Below are positions 37,575-46,666 of a stretch of DNA of 64,000 bases, piece by piece. The position numbers and the translations under genes were made by a program. How positions within the stretch are numbered: the stretch's first letter is position 1; every line of letters starts with the position of its first letter. Origin of the DNA: Methanomicrobiales archaeon (GTDB lineage Archaea; Halobacteriota; Methanomicrobia; Methanomicrobiales; Methanospirillaceae); assembly GCA_022841205.1 (NCBI GenBank), contig JALHCK010000002.1:107178-171177 (forward strand), written 5' to 3'. The notes beneath the pieces are model-generated. The model was given only the letters and a program-made list of their open reading frames with translations. It had not been told where the DNA came from and ran no database searches.

Positions 37575-38287
37575 CGGGAGAAAACACCCGCCTCCTTGAG
37601 GTCTCTAACCTATCGGTATTTTATTCTGGACTTCAAGTGCTCTGGGACGTTTCCCTGTCGGTGAATAGTGGAGAGATCGTTACCATCCTTGGGGCGAACG
37701 GGGCAGGCAAGACGACCCTTGTCCACAGCATATTCGGGCTCGTCCGGGATCGGAAAGGGAAGGTTCTTTTTCGGAATGCGGATATTTCATCGATTCCTGC
37801 CTACAAGGTAGTGAAACATGGACTCTCCCTCGTCCCGGAAAGACGCGAACTCTTTCCCAAGATGACGGTGATTGAGAACCTGGAGATTGGCGGCTTCCCC
37901 CGCCAGGAGAGGGTAGTGGGGTACGATGAGATTTTCACACTCTTTCCCGTGCTCGAAGAACGGAAAAGACAGCTTGCAGGAACACTTTCCGGAGGAGAAC
38001 AGCAGATGCTTGCAATAGCCCGTGCGCTCATATCCCGGCCGTCCCTGCTTGTGCTTGACGAGCCGTCACTCGGCCTTTCTCCCCTCCTTGTATCAACCGT
38101 CCTTGACACTGTTGCAACCCTCAATAAATCCGGCCTCTCCATCCTGCTAGTTGAGCAGAATGTACAGCACGCCCTGGAGATCTCGCAGAGGGGCTACATA
38201 CTTGAAAATGGCAGGATAATCAGAGGGGGTTCTTCCGATGACCTCCTTCACGATGACCAGGTCAGGGCTGCATACCTTGGAATATGA
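37571..38287 (+). CDS. livF: Branched-chain-type ABC transporter ATPase LivF
   Basis: 238 residues with Walker A (GANGAGKTT), signature LSGGEQQ and Walker B (LLVLDEPSLG). Second ATPase of the transporter. It converges on livM about 120 bp away. Confidence 0.93.
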   Translation: MTGENTRLLEVSNLSVFYSGLQVLWDVSLSVNSGEIVTILGANGAGKTTLVHSIFGLVRDRKGKVLFRNADISSIPAYKVVKHGLSLVPERRELFPKMTVIENLEIGGFPRQERVVGYDEIFTLFPVLEERKRQLAGTLSGGEQQMLAIARALISRPSLLVLDEPSLGLSPLLVSTVLDTVATLNKSGLSILLVEQNVQHALEISQRGYILENGRIIRGGSSDDLLHDDQVRAAYLGI

Positions 38288-38406
38288 TAGTGATAAATCC
38301 ACTGCCAGGAACCGCACACCTCTGTTTTAAATCATCAATCCAGTCTGATTCCCTCTACAGTGATCCTGGGTTAAAAAAGAAAGCACCAGGGTGTCCCCGG
38401 GCATGA

Positions 38407-39396
38407 TCAGGAGGATTTCCTCCTTTTTTCGATAAATTCTCTCACGTTCTCCGGCAGGGAGATCAGGCCCTTTGGCAGGAATATGATTATCATTACAAGG
38501 AGAACCCCGATGATAACGAAGCGGGCATAGGTAATTCCGAGCATCCTCAAGCCATCCCACAGTACGGTTATGACGATCGTTCCGACAATAGGTCCGGCCA
38601 GAGTCCCGAGACCTCCGGATATCGAGTAGATAATCGGCCAGAACGAGATATCCACACCAAAGATCTCCGGGGTGATGTATCCCAGATTATGTATCTCGAG
38701 CGCTCCTGCCACCCCGGAGAAGTATGCGCTGACAAGGAACGCAAAGAGGCGGTACCTGACCGGGTCGATGCCTGCAGCCCGGGCTTCCATCTCGTTTTCC
38801 CGGATAGCAGCGAAAGCCAGTCCGATTTTTGACCTGAGAATGATCCAGAACAGCAGGATTATCAATACTGCGATGAGGACAATCGAATAGTATTCAATGA
38901 GCTGGTAGTAAGGGATGGTGGTCGACACGAGGCGGGGTGCGGCTATCCCGTCCCACCCGCCGCTTATCGAGGCAAACTGGCTCACGATCAGGGTCTGGAT
39001 AATGATGGCAAATCCGAATGTCACCATAGCAAGGAACCATTCCTTCAGCCGGACGCAGATAACCCCTATGAAGAGACCTACCAGTGCGGCTGCACCACCA
39101 CCGATGAAAATGGTGATAAACGGAGAAAGGCCGCTCGCGGTGGCGATGAGGGCCGAGACGTATCCCCCAAGGCCGAAAAACGCCGCATGGCCAAGCGATC
39201 CCTGCCCGGTATAAGTCAGGAAATTCCATGAAGAGGCATAGATGATGAAGATAACCATCAGGACGAGAATGGTCAGCAGGAAGAGGTTCATTCCGAAAAT
39301 GAGTGGCAGTATGACAGCCAGGATTAGCAGCACGATAATTCCAAAGAGTCTGCCCTTCTTCGACCCGATACCCAGGGTTTTATTCAAATCGATCAT
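38407..39396 (-). CDS. livM: Branched-chain-type ABC transporter permease LivM
   Basis: About 329 residues from ATG 39396, overlapping the livH stop by 4 bp. Around nine hydrophobic helices and the family cytoplasmic loop with ENEMEARAAGIDP. Frame is open upstream, but the ATGA overlap fixes the likely start. Confidence 0.92.
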   Translation of the reverse strand: MIDLNKTLGIGSKKGRLFGIIVLLILAVILPLIFGMNLFLLTILVLMVIFIIYASSWNFLTYTGQGSLGHAAFFGLGGYVSALIATASGLSPFITIFIGGGAAALVGLFIGVICVRLKEWFLAMVTFGFAIIIQTLIVSQFASISGGWDGIAAPRLVSTTIPYYQLIEYYSIVLIAVLIILLFWIILRSKIGLAFAAIRENEMEARAAGIDPVRYRLFAFLVSAYFSGVAGALEIHNLGYITPEIFGVDISFWPIIYSISGGLGTLAGPIVGTIVITVLWDGLRMLGITYARFVIIGVLLVMIIIFLPKGLISLPENVREFIEKRRKSS

Positions 39397-40271
39397 TCTG
39401 CCGACTCCCCGAAAAGGCCGGTTGGCCTTACGATAAGCACGAGGATCAGGATAATGAAGGAAATTGCATCCTTCCATGCCCCGCCAAGCGTGAAGATGGC
39501 GAAGTTTTCGGCGATACCATAAACCAGCCCCCCGATGATGGCACCGGGAATGCTGCCGAGTCCTCCCAGGATCACGATGGCGAATGCCTTGATTGCAGGA
39601 ATTGAGCCCATATAGGGGTTAAATACCTGTCCGCTGACCACCCAGAGCGTACCTGCCGCACCGGCAAACCCTGCACCGATCCCGAATGATAGCATATCCA
39701 TTCGCTCTACGTTGATGCCCATCAGCATGGCTCCATTCCGGTTCTGACTGGTGGCCCTCATCGCCTTGCCGATCCTGGTTCTCCTGAGGAAGAGATGCAG
39801 TCCGATCAGGATGAGAGCGGTGGTGATGATAATGATGAGGTAATCGAGCGGCATATTCACCCCGAAGACCGATATGGTGATCCTTTCATAGGGGCTGTGG
39901 ATAATCCGCCACTCATCTGTCCAGACGATTGCTGCCGCATTCTGGACGATGTAGATCAGACCGATCGATATGAAGATCTCGTTCAGTTTTCCGGTTCCAA
40001 GTATCGGCCGGAAACAGAGGCGCTCAATGATAATTCCGACAATGATGAGGAGAGGAACAGATGCACCCAGAAGGACGTATGGGTTCCACCCGGAAAGCGC
40101 ATAGAATGTGAAGGTAATGTACGCCCCAAGCATGAGCAGTTCCCCGTGGGCGAAGTTCACCACCTTCATCACTCCGAAAATGAGGTTCAGCCCGGTTGCA
40201 AGCAGAATATAAATGCAGCCCGCATACAGTCCCCAGATCAGAACCTGGAGTACAACATCGACTCCTGCCAT
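39393..40271 (-). CDS. livH: Branched-chain-type ABC transporter permease LivH
   Basis: 292 residues with NFAHGELLMLGAY near the N-terminus and GAMLMGINVERMDMLSFGIGA, both diagnostic of LivH. Eight or so membrane helices. Starts 39 bp after livK. Confidence 0.93.
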   Translation of the reverse strand: MAGVDVVLQVLIWGLYAGCIYILLATGLNLIFGVMKVVNFAHGELLMLGAYITFTFYALSGWNPYVLLGASVPLLIIVGIIIERLCFRPILGTGKLNEIFISIGLIYIVQNAAAIVWTDEWRIIHSPYERITISVFGVNMPLDYLIIIITTALILIGLHLFLRRTRIGKAMRATSQNRNGAMLMGINVERMDMLSFGIGAGFAGAAGTLWVVSGQVFNPYMGSIPAIKAFAIVILGGLGSIPGAIIGGLVYGIAENFAIFTLGGAWKDAISFIILILVLIVRPTGLFGESAE

Positions 40272-40310
40272 GGATCAGCATCAACCTGGCTGTTTAAAAA
40301 GGATGATTAT

Positions 40311-41618
40311 TCAATCCTGCCCTGGTCTGTACCAGTCAGGGAGGATGAATCCGGCCTCTTTCAGGGAGTCTGGCCAGACAATAACCGGGCGGGTTTCACC
40401 GGCACCCTGATCCCATATCAGCTGGGCCATGTAGAGTTCGAACTTGCTCTCCCTGAACTCTTCGGAGAAGGCGATTTTGCCGTTCTTCATGACCTCGATC
40501 ATCTCTGGGATCTCCAGTTTATCGAGCGCATCCCGTATTGCAGCCTTATCAATCGACCCCGCATTTTCTACCGCCTCTGCTCCGGCGTAAACCGTTTCAT
40601 AGGTTACAACCCCCATCATCCCCGGAAAGCCGCCCCAGCGCTTTTCGAAATTCTTCACAAAAGCGGTATGGGCATCCCTTGTCTCTTTAGGAGCAGCGTA
40701 GGGTGAGAACCTGCTCTGGATCATCATATATTCACCGTAGGTGCCAACGCCCCTGTAAAAGTCGGGGTCATCATTGGGCTCTATTGCAAAGAAGATGGTG
40801 TTCATACCCACATCCCGGCGTCCCTGCTGGACAAGGGGTATCAGTTCGTTAAGGAAGGTCACCGTGTAGACCGCGTCAGGGTTCGCCGATTTTATCGAGG
40901 TCAGCGCGGTCCGGAAATCGGATTCACCCATATTGAAACTTGCTTCCGAGACGACGGTAATGTTGAGATTATATTTTTTAATATAGTCATGCACAGCGTT
41001 CCTCTGCCCCGTGCCATAGGAGGTATCCTGGTAAAGGACGGCCAGGCGAAGGGGCCTGTTTTCTGAGAAACCAAACTTCTGGTTGATATCCGGCCGCATC
41101 ACCCGGTCAATAAAGAGCACGATGATCTCGGCAGAATCCTCGGTGTTTGGCCGGTGGAAGAACATATAACTTGTATCTATATCAGTCCTCCGGGACACCG
41201 CCGAACTTGAGCCTCCTCCAATGATGTAGGGTACCTTGTTCTCGGCAACGATTGACTGATGGGCTGAAACTACGGCGCTTGAGAAACCCCCCACCAGGAG
41301 GTCGACGTTGTCCTGGGTAATCAGCCGGGAAACCGCTTTCATCCCGCCCTCCCGGGTCGATTCATCGTCGCCCTGGATGAGCCGGATGGGGACCTTCTTT
41401 CCGAGATCGGCCACGTAGACTCCGCCATCGGCATTGATCTCTTCGGCTGCAAGGACTGCTGATTGCCAGATGTCCTTTCCGGTCGTGCTTGCCGGACCTG
41501 TCATCGAGGCCACGACGCCTATTTTCAACTCATCGGTTGCAGTCTTCTGATCAGTGCATCCGGCAAACAATGCAAAGCCGATGCAGAGGATACATAGTAG
41601 TAGTAATTCACGTTTCAT
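40311..41618 (-). CDS. livK: Substrate-binding lipoprotein of the Liv-type transporter
   Basis: 435 residues; signal with lipobox FAGC (Cys 20), then a type I periplasmic-binding fold (IGVVASMTGPASTTGK). The binding family handles branched-chain amino acids, amides and other ligands, so the substrate is not fixed. First gene of livKHM, opposite livGF. Confidence 0.9.
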   Translation of the reverse strand: MKRELLLLCILCIGFALFAGCTDQKTATDELKIGVVASMTGPASTTGKDIWQSAVLAAEEINADGGVYVADLGKKVPIRLIQGDDESTREGGMKAVSRLITQDNVDLLVGGFSSAVVSAHQSIVAENKVPYIIGGGSSSAVSRRTDIDTSYMFFHRPNTEDSAEIIVLFIDRVMRPDINQKFGFSENRPLRLAVLYQDTSYGTGQRNAVHDYIKKYNLNITVVSEASFNMGESDFRTALTSIKSANPDAVYTVTFLNELIPLVQQGRRDVGMNTIFFAIEPNDDPDFYRGVGTYGEYMMIQSRFSPYAAPKETRDAHTAFVKNFEKRWGGFPGMMGVVTYETVYAGAEAVENAGSIDKAAIRDALDKLEIPEMIEVMKNGKIAFSEEFRESKFELYMAQLIWDQGAGETRPVIVWPDSLKEAGFILPDWYRPGQD

Positions 41619-42096
41619 GGTTGTCCTGCCTTTCTTTGTATGCTATGTTATAGCATGACAAAGTTGGAGGATGATAAAAATAAAGATTGCTATTCGGTTT
41701 CCGAGGCAAGAGATGATATGTCATGCCCGCATATGAACGAAAATTCAGTTGTCATGTCCGAAAACTTGTTGAAATTGTCCTTGTAAACGTGGGACTTATT
41801 TCTCGTGGGATCTTTTGTAAAAGATTCTGGATCGGGGACTTCCACCAGAAAGCCTGGTTCTTTTCGTGAGCGTGATATCGGTATTAACAGCGGTAGAGAT
41901 CACCCTCACCATGGCCCTCAACCATCTGAAATGCTGGTATGTCTGTCATGGGCTTGGATTGGTACCAGGTTTTCCGCATTCCTGGTCTCTGCCTGCCGAT
42001 TTATGCTGTTAGCGCGTATGCGGAAGTTTATTAATTCGGGATACCTCAGAAAAATTTCAAAACCTATATCAGCAATCGGCATATCACCTCTGGATA
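41619..42096. other. 478-bp intergenic stretch upstream of livK
   Basis: Contains the livK promoter region at the left end. The rest has no supported gene; the pilin-like gene begins at a TTG at the right end. Confidence 0.4.
41641..41655. promoter_or_regulatory. Palindromic operator candidate upstream of livKHM
   Basis: TGCTATGTTATAGCA (TGCTA-N5-TAGCA) followed by TGACAAA; the same 5-bp arms and flank as upstream of livGF. It lies 23 bp before the livK ATG and 20-30 bp downstream of a minus-strand TATA-like TTTATTTTTAT (41674-41684). Confidence 0.6.
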
Positions 42097-42612
42097 TTGA
42101 CTTCCCGGACACCGGATAACGATGCGGTCTCCCCGCAAATCGGGGTTATTCTCATGGTTGCGATATGCATTCTTTTAGCCGCACTCGTTATGTTGATGTT
42201 TAAATTTCCTGTTTTTGCCGCCCCAAACCCCCTCACCCCTTCATTTATCGAGATATGTGGCATCTATCATACGGATGAAACTGGTATCCTGAATTACGAT
42301 TCACGGGTTATCCTCCTGCATAATGGAAGCGAACGCCTCGGTAATGCTGATCTTCGTGCGGAATTTTACCGGAACGGGGTAAAAATACCGGCAGTCATCG
42401 AAACCATGAACGGGAATAATTTTATACCAACCCACCACTACGGTGTCCAGACCATGGGGGGGCTTGGGTGCACCGGACAGTTCTGGAATCCAAAAGAAAA
42501 AATCTCGATCGATTTTACCGACAAAACGTTTCATCCGGGAGACACCGTACGGGTGGATATCTTCAGTAAGAAATCGGGCATGCTCGTCTCACGCTACAGC
42601 AGGACGGGATGA
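42097..42612 (+). CDS. Type IV pilin-like protein (archaeal pilin N-terminal domain)
   Basis: 171 residues. After a short leader, DNDAVSPQIGVILMVAICILLAALV is the archaeal pilin N-terminal motif (DUF1628-like), with likely prepilin peptidase cleavage between DA and VSP. The remainder is a beta-rich domain with two or three Cys. No ATG exists in frame upstream; the TTG at 42097 is the best available start, giving a leader of normal length. Which pilus it joins is unknown. Confidence 0.75.
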   Translation: MTSRTPDNDAVSPQIGVILMVAICILLAALVMLMFKFPVFAAPNPLTPSFIEICGIYHTDETGILNYDSRVILLHNGSERLGNADLRAEFYRNGVKIPAVIETMNGNNFIPTHHYGVQTMGGLGCTGQFWNPKEKISIDFTDKTFHPGDTVRVDIFSKKSGMLVSRYSRTG

Positions 42613-42651
42613 AATGACCAGGCGTGTCTGATACGAAATCTAACCCATTCT

Positions 42652-43278
42652 TTAGTCCTCTTTTTCGCTTTGGACATTGGAAACGCGATTTTGGTAAAGA
42701 AAGATGCCCTGCCAGCGGGTCTCCATAAACTGAAGGACTGCCCGTGCACAGAGGCGGGCAACCCGGAGTGGTTCCGGTATCTTCCCGTCCAGGGTGAACG
42801 AGGAGCAGAGCCGGGCTGCATCTTCGTCACATATCCCGCAGGAACGGATGTATATGGTATAACCGGTGGAAAGGGTTACCGGCAGGCGTTTTCCAAGATC
42901 CCTGTAACTGCGGAGCCGCTCATCATCCCCGGGGAAATGTCGCTTGATATCTTCTTCTATCCCTTCGGATTCCTCGTAGGTGACGATTATGACCGGTCTT
43001 TCAACCTCATTGCATATCTGGACCGGATCGACGATATTGAACCACGATATCACACAGCCGCTAATCATTATGGCATTGATATCCTGCCTGTTGAACTTTT
43101 TATAAAGAGAAATAACCGCACGAGTCGCATCCATACCACCGATGGTCGTGGTCTCAAATGAGATACCATCGATTAGTAGATCCTTTCTCATCACCAGGCC
43201 TGCAAGTATGGATTTATCACCTGATGAGAAGCTTTCCGCGATTCCAAGGACACGGAGCCCTGTTTTCGCGATGTGCAT
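42652..43278 (-). CDS. DUF99 / endonuclease dU family protein
   Basis: 208 residues from ATG 43278. The family pattern (RVLGIAESF, VMRKDLLIDGISF, TTTIGGMDATRAV, AIMISGCVISWFNIVD, RPVIIVTYEESEG) is clear. Members are related to the RNase H-like endonuclease V fold and one was reported to act at deoxyuridine; activity here is inferred. A TATA-like TTTTATAT (minus) is about 25 bp before the ATG, so the mRNA may be leaderless. It converges on the pilin-like gene. Confidence 0.85.
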   Translation of the reverse strand: MHIAKTGLRVLGIAESFSSGDKSILAGLVMRKDLLIDGISFETTTIGGMDATRAVISLYKKFNRQDINAIMISGCVISWFNIVDPVQICNEVERPVIIVTYEESEGIEEDIKRHFPGDDERLRSYRDLGKRLPVTLSTGYTIYIRSCGICDEDAARLCSSFTLDGKIPEPLRVARLCARAVLQFMETRWQGIFLYQNRVSNVQSEKED

Positions 43279-43316
43279 GCAAGCACTTATGACAGGGGAT
43301 ATAAAAGTATATTCCA

Positions 43317-44237
43317 ATGAGCATCGGAAAAGACCAGGTCTGTGTCCTCATTCCAACCCTGAATGAAGCCCCGACAATCGGAGGCCTGGTTGCGGATTTT
43401 ATCTCCCTTGGATTCCGGAACATCCTGGTCATTGACGGTCACAGCTCTGATGGAACCCGGAGGATTGCATCGCTGGCCGGAGCACGGGTCATCGAACAGG
43501 AAGGCCGGGGAAAGGGGACGGCGATCATCGAGGCTTTCGGATTAATCGAAGAGCCTTATATCCTGATGGTCGATGGGGACGGGACATATTCGCCCCAGGA
43601 TGCTGAACGGGTTCTCGCGCCCCTTGCATCGGGATCGGCACATGTTATCGGAGACCGCCTGACCGGACAAAACCGGCAGGCGTTTTCAAGGCTTAACTAT
43701 TTCGGGAACCAGGTCCTGAACCGTCTGTTCAAGGTCGCACACGGCCGCTATCTCAACGATATCCTTTCCGGATACCGCGCTTTTTCCCGCGAATCCGCCA
43801 GGCAGATGCGGCTGAAGGAATCGGGGTTTGGTATAGAGACCGAAATATCGGCCGAGGCGGTGCGCAGCAACCTTGAGATCACCGTCGTTCCCATTACCTA
43901 CCGGCGGCGCACGGGCACACCGACAAAACTCAACCCGTTCCATGATGGCCTGAAGATTACGACGACAATTTATAAGCTCGCAAAAATGAGCAACCCGCTC
44001 TTTTATTTCGGCCTTATCGGGATTATCATCATGGTTTCCGGATTTGTCTCGGGAGCGTATGTCTTTTCCGAATGGCTGAAGGATATCGAACATCTCCCGC
44101 TCACCATTCTCACCGTTCTGCTCATAGTGGTCGGATTCCAGGTATTCATGTTCGGCATCATCAGTGACATGCTCCTTGCGTTCCACCGGGAGATCGTGCG
44201 CGAACTCCACGAATTACGGAACAATTCGAGGAAATGA
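43317..44237 (+). CDS. AglJ-like dolichol-phosphate glycosyltransferase
   Basis: 306 residues. A GT2 domain (VLIPTLNEAPTIGGLV, MVDGDGTYSPQDAERV) with the metal-binding DxD occupies 1-225, followed by two C-terminal membrane helices. It matches the S-layer glycoprotein family of archaeal enzymes that load the first sugar on dolichol phosphate for N-glycosylation. The sugar donor is not predictable from the sequence. Confidence 0.87.
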   Translation: MSIGKDQVCVLIPTLNEAPTIGGLVADFISLGFRNILVIDGHSSDGTRRIASLAGARVIEQEGRGKGTAIIEAFGLIEEPYILMVDGDGTYSPQDAERVLAPLASGSAHVIGDRLTGQNRQAFSRLNYFGNQVLNRLFKVAHGRYLNDILSGYRAFSRESARQMRLKESGFGIETEISAEAVRSNLEITVVPITYRRRTGTPTKLNPFHDGLKITTTIYKLAKMSNPLFYFGLIGIIIMVSGFVSGAYVFSEWLKDIEHLPLTILTVLLIVVGFQVFMFGIISDMLLAFHREIVRELHELRNNSRK

Positions 44238-44323
44238 TGCAGGAGTGGTTTTTACTACCATCCATCATTCTGACAGAGAAATTTATCTCTGAAAGGTGCC
44301 AATTGATTATGCACCGTTAACGG

Positions 44324-44394
44324 GCGATAGTAGTCTAGCGGCAGGACAGAGGCTTCCCAAGCCTTTAGCCCGGGTTCGATCCCCGGCTATCGCA
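44324..44394 (+). tRNA. tRNA-Gly (CCC anticodon)
   Basis: Cloverleaf with acceptor GCGATAG/CTATCGC, T-loop GGTTCGATCC and anticodon arm GAGGC-TTCCCAA-GCCTT, giving CCC (GGG codons). No intron and no encoded CCA. Confidence 0.95.
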
Positions 44395-44402
44395 TTCACG
44401 GC

Positions 44403-45083
44403 ATGAGCGACCCAGCACCCGAACTTTTTGCGATCCGGATTATCGTCGAGAACAGGAAAGGTGTCCTCCGGGACATTTCCAGTATACTCGCCAGGCACGA
44501 TGCCAATGTGCTGATGATTCACCAGGAATGTTTTGATGCGGGACCGTTCCAGGGTATGGCCGAGCTGTATCTCGAGTTCGAGGACGGTACGGATAGGGAA
44601 GGACTGTTACGTGAGCTTCACAATCTTCCCACAGTGCATGATGTAAAGCCCCACGAGCCGTTCAGTCATATTTACGGAACACGGGTTATCATCATCGGTG
44701 GAGGGGCCCAGGTCGCCCAGGTGGCGCTGGGTGCCGTGAATGAGGCAGACCGCCATAACATCCGGGGAGAACGGATTTCTGTCGACACAATCCCCCTCGT
44801 TGGAGAAAAGACTGTGGCAATGGCAGTAGACGCCGTAGCACGCCTCCCAAGGGCGTCCATCCTCGTTCTTGCCGGTTCGCTGATGGGGGGCGAGATATCA
44901 TCAGCCGTCGATCGCGTTCGGGAGGCGGGAATACCGGTGATCGCCCTGAAAATGGCGGGAAGTGTTCCGGCACATGCCGATCTTGTCGTTACCGATCCCA
45001 TCCAGGCCGGTGTCTTTGCTGTCATGCATGTCAGCAAAGCGGCCGTTTTTGATATTAACCGGGTAAAGGGACGGGAATTTTGA
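44403..45083 (+). CDS. ACT domain protein with DUF5612
   Basis: 226 residues. The N-terminal ACT domain (FAIRIIVENRKGVLRDISSIL, about 8-85) likely binds an amino acid; a Rossmann-like domain (VIIIGGGAQVAQVALG) follows. This two-domain arrangement is conserved in methanogens without a known function. It ends 1 bp before the tsaC start and could be cotranscribed. Confidence 0.8.
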   Translation: MSDPAPELFAIRIIVENRKGVLRDISSILARHDANVLMIHQECFDAGPFQGMAELYLEFEDGTDREGLLRELHNLPTVHDVKPHEPFSHIYGTRVIIIGGGAQVAQVALGAVNEADRHNIRGERISVDTIPLVGEKTVAMAVDAVARLPRASILVLAGSLMGGEISSAVDRVREAGIPVIALKMAGSVPAHADLVVTDPIQAGVFAVMHVSKAAVFDINRVKGREF

Positions 45084-45084
45084 G

Positions 45085-45660
45085 ATGTCCCTTATCGGAA
45101 AGGCGGTATCGATCCTCCATCACGACGGGCTCGTCATCTATCCCACTGACACGGTTTATGGACTGGGATGCGACGCATTCTCTGAAGAGGCAATCCTCAA
45201 GGTTTATGAGGCAAAGAAGCGCCCCCTCTCCAATCCTGTTTCCATCGCGGTTTGTGATATCGATATGATCCAGGCGGTTGCCCGTATAGATGCATATGCC
45301 TCGCTCTTCATCGAGCACTTCCTCCCCGGCCCGGTTACAATCGTCGTCCCAGCCCGGTCCTGCCTGCCAGAAATGCTTACCGGAGGAACCGGATTAATAG
45401 GTATCCGGCTCCCTGGCCATCCACTCGCCCTTGAGCTGATTTCACGGTTCGATTCGCCAATAACCGCGACCAGTGCGAATATCACCGGAGCAAAAGATCC
45501 GGCTTCCCCTGCAGAGTGCAATGTTTCGCACGATCTCCTGATCGATGCCGGAAGACTACCCGGCACACCAAGCACTGTCGTCGATCTCGTCTCCCGGAAG
45601 ATTGTCAGGGCGGGAACCAGGGCCGACCTTGTCGCTGCTTTCCTCAGGTCAGGCCAATGA
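45085..45660 (+). CDS. L-threonylcarbamoyladenylate synthase (TsaC/Sua5)
   Basis: 191 residues, first step of the universal t6A tRNA modification. Core motifs: IYPTDTVYGLGCDA, KKRPLSNPVSIAV and TATSANITG. It lacks the C-terminal Sua5 domain, so it is of the short TsaC/YrdC type. Its stop overlaps the next ATG (ATGA). Confidence 0.9.
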   Translation: MSLIGKAVSILHHDGLVIYPTDTVYGLGCDAFSEEAILKVYEAKKRPLSNPVSIAVCDIDMIQAVARIDAYASLFIEHFLPGPVTIVVPARSCLPEMLTGGTGLIGIRLPGHPLALELISRFDSPITATSANITGAKDPASPAECNVSHDLLIDAGRLPGTPSTVVDLVSRKIVRAGTRADLVAAFLRSGQ

Positions 45661-46613
45661 GCGCATCCATAAAAAAACCAGTCAGGCTCAGGGACTTTAT
45701 CGAGGATGCAGGTGGCAGGCTCTATGCCGTTTCCACCTACGATAATCGCGAACGGGTAGGATGCATCCTCAGATATGTCCCCGATCCTCTCGGCATGCGG
45801 CAGAACCGGGAGGGGACACGGTTCCGGAAGCTCGAATTTGAGGAGGCATTTGCCTATATCGAACGGGAAATTCCGGAATATGCCGATATAATCCAGCGCG
45901 TTCCCTACACGGATATCCGGAGAGTATTGAAACCCGAAGAAGAGATCGGAGCAATCATCCGGAGAAATCCCCTGGTCCAGCGGCTTTCGTCCCTGTTCGA
46001 CCTTCCGGCCATGACGTATGGATGTACGGGCTCCCTGCTCTGCGGGCTTGAAAACGAACAATCGGATATCGATTTCGTTGTCTATGGGAGGACCTTCTTT
46101 CATGCCCGCGAACTGCTGCGATACGCAATCAAGCGCGGCAGGTTGCAGCCCATCGGCGATGACATGTGGGACTACATATACAGGAAGAGGAACCCGGAAA
46201 TTTCATTCGATGAATTTGTCCTCCATGAGAAGAGGAAATGGAACCGCGGACAGATCGATTCGGTGTATTTCGACATCCTCTATTCACGTTCATATAAAGC
46301 ACTCAACCCATTCCCCTGCGCCCGGGGGAGAACCTGCGGGATACGGACCATCGAGGCGACGGTCACTGACGCCTCCCTGTCATTCGACAGCCCGGCCGTG
46401 TACCGGATCGACCATGATGAGATCTCCCGTATTCTTTCCTTCTCGCATACCTACAGCGGGCAGGCCCACGCAGGAGAACGTATCGAGGCGAAGGGGGTCT
46501 GCGAAGAGCACGGTGATGAGAACTGGCTTATTGTCGGCACAACGCGTGATGCCCGGGGAGAGTACATCCGTTCGATAAGCCTGCTTGAGAACCCGGATCC
46601 ATCACTCCTCTGA
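45657..46613 (+). CDS. Archaeal nucleotidyltransferase-domain protein
   Basis: 318 residues from ATG 45657, translationally coupled to tsaC. The centre has the minimal nucleotidyltransferase motif GSLLCGLENEQSDIDFVVYG, with G-S and D-x-D. The N-terminal 100 residues hold a PEDIQR-like helical region and the C-terminal 80 residues are beta-rich. The family is restricted to archaea and its substrate is unknown. Coupling with t6A synthesis hints at a tRNA or nucleotide substrate; this is inference. Confidence 0.75.
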   Translation: MSASIKKPVRLRDFIEDAGGRLYAVSTYDNRERVGCILRYVPDPLGMRQNREGTRFRKLEFEEAFAYIEREIPEYADIIQRVPYTDIRRVLKPEEEIGAIIRRNPLVQRLSSLFDLPAMTYGCTGSLLCGLENEQSDIDFVVYGRTFFHARELLRYAIKRGRLQPIGDDMWDYIYRKRNPEISFDEFVLHEKRKWNRGQIDSVYFDILYSRSYKALNPFPCARGRTCGIRTIEATVTDASLSFDSPAVYRIDHDEISRILSFSHTYSGQAHAGERIEAKGVCEEHGDENWLIVGTTRDARGEYIRSISLLENPDPSLL

Positions 46614-46666
46614 CAGTATTGCGCAGGAAGGGCCACGGTGGGAGCTGGCAGGCGTTCTGCCATCGG

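Noticed and set aside
44324..44394. tRNA-Gly as a second integration site
   Set aside because: No copy of its 3' end and no integrase lie nearby.
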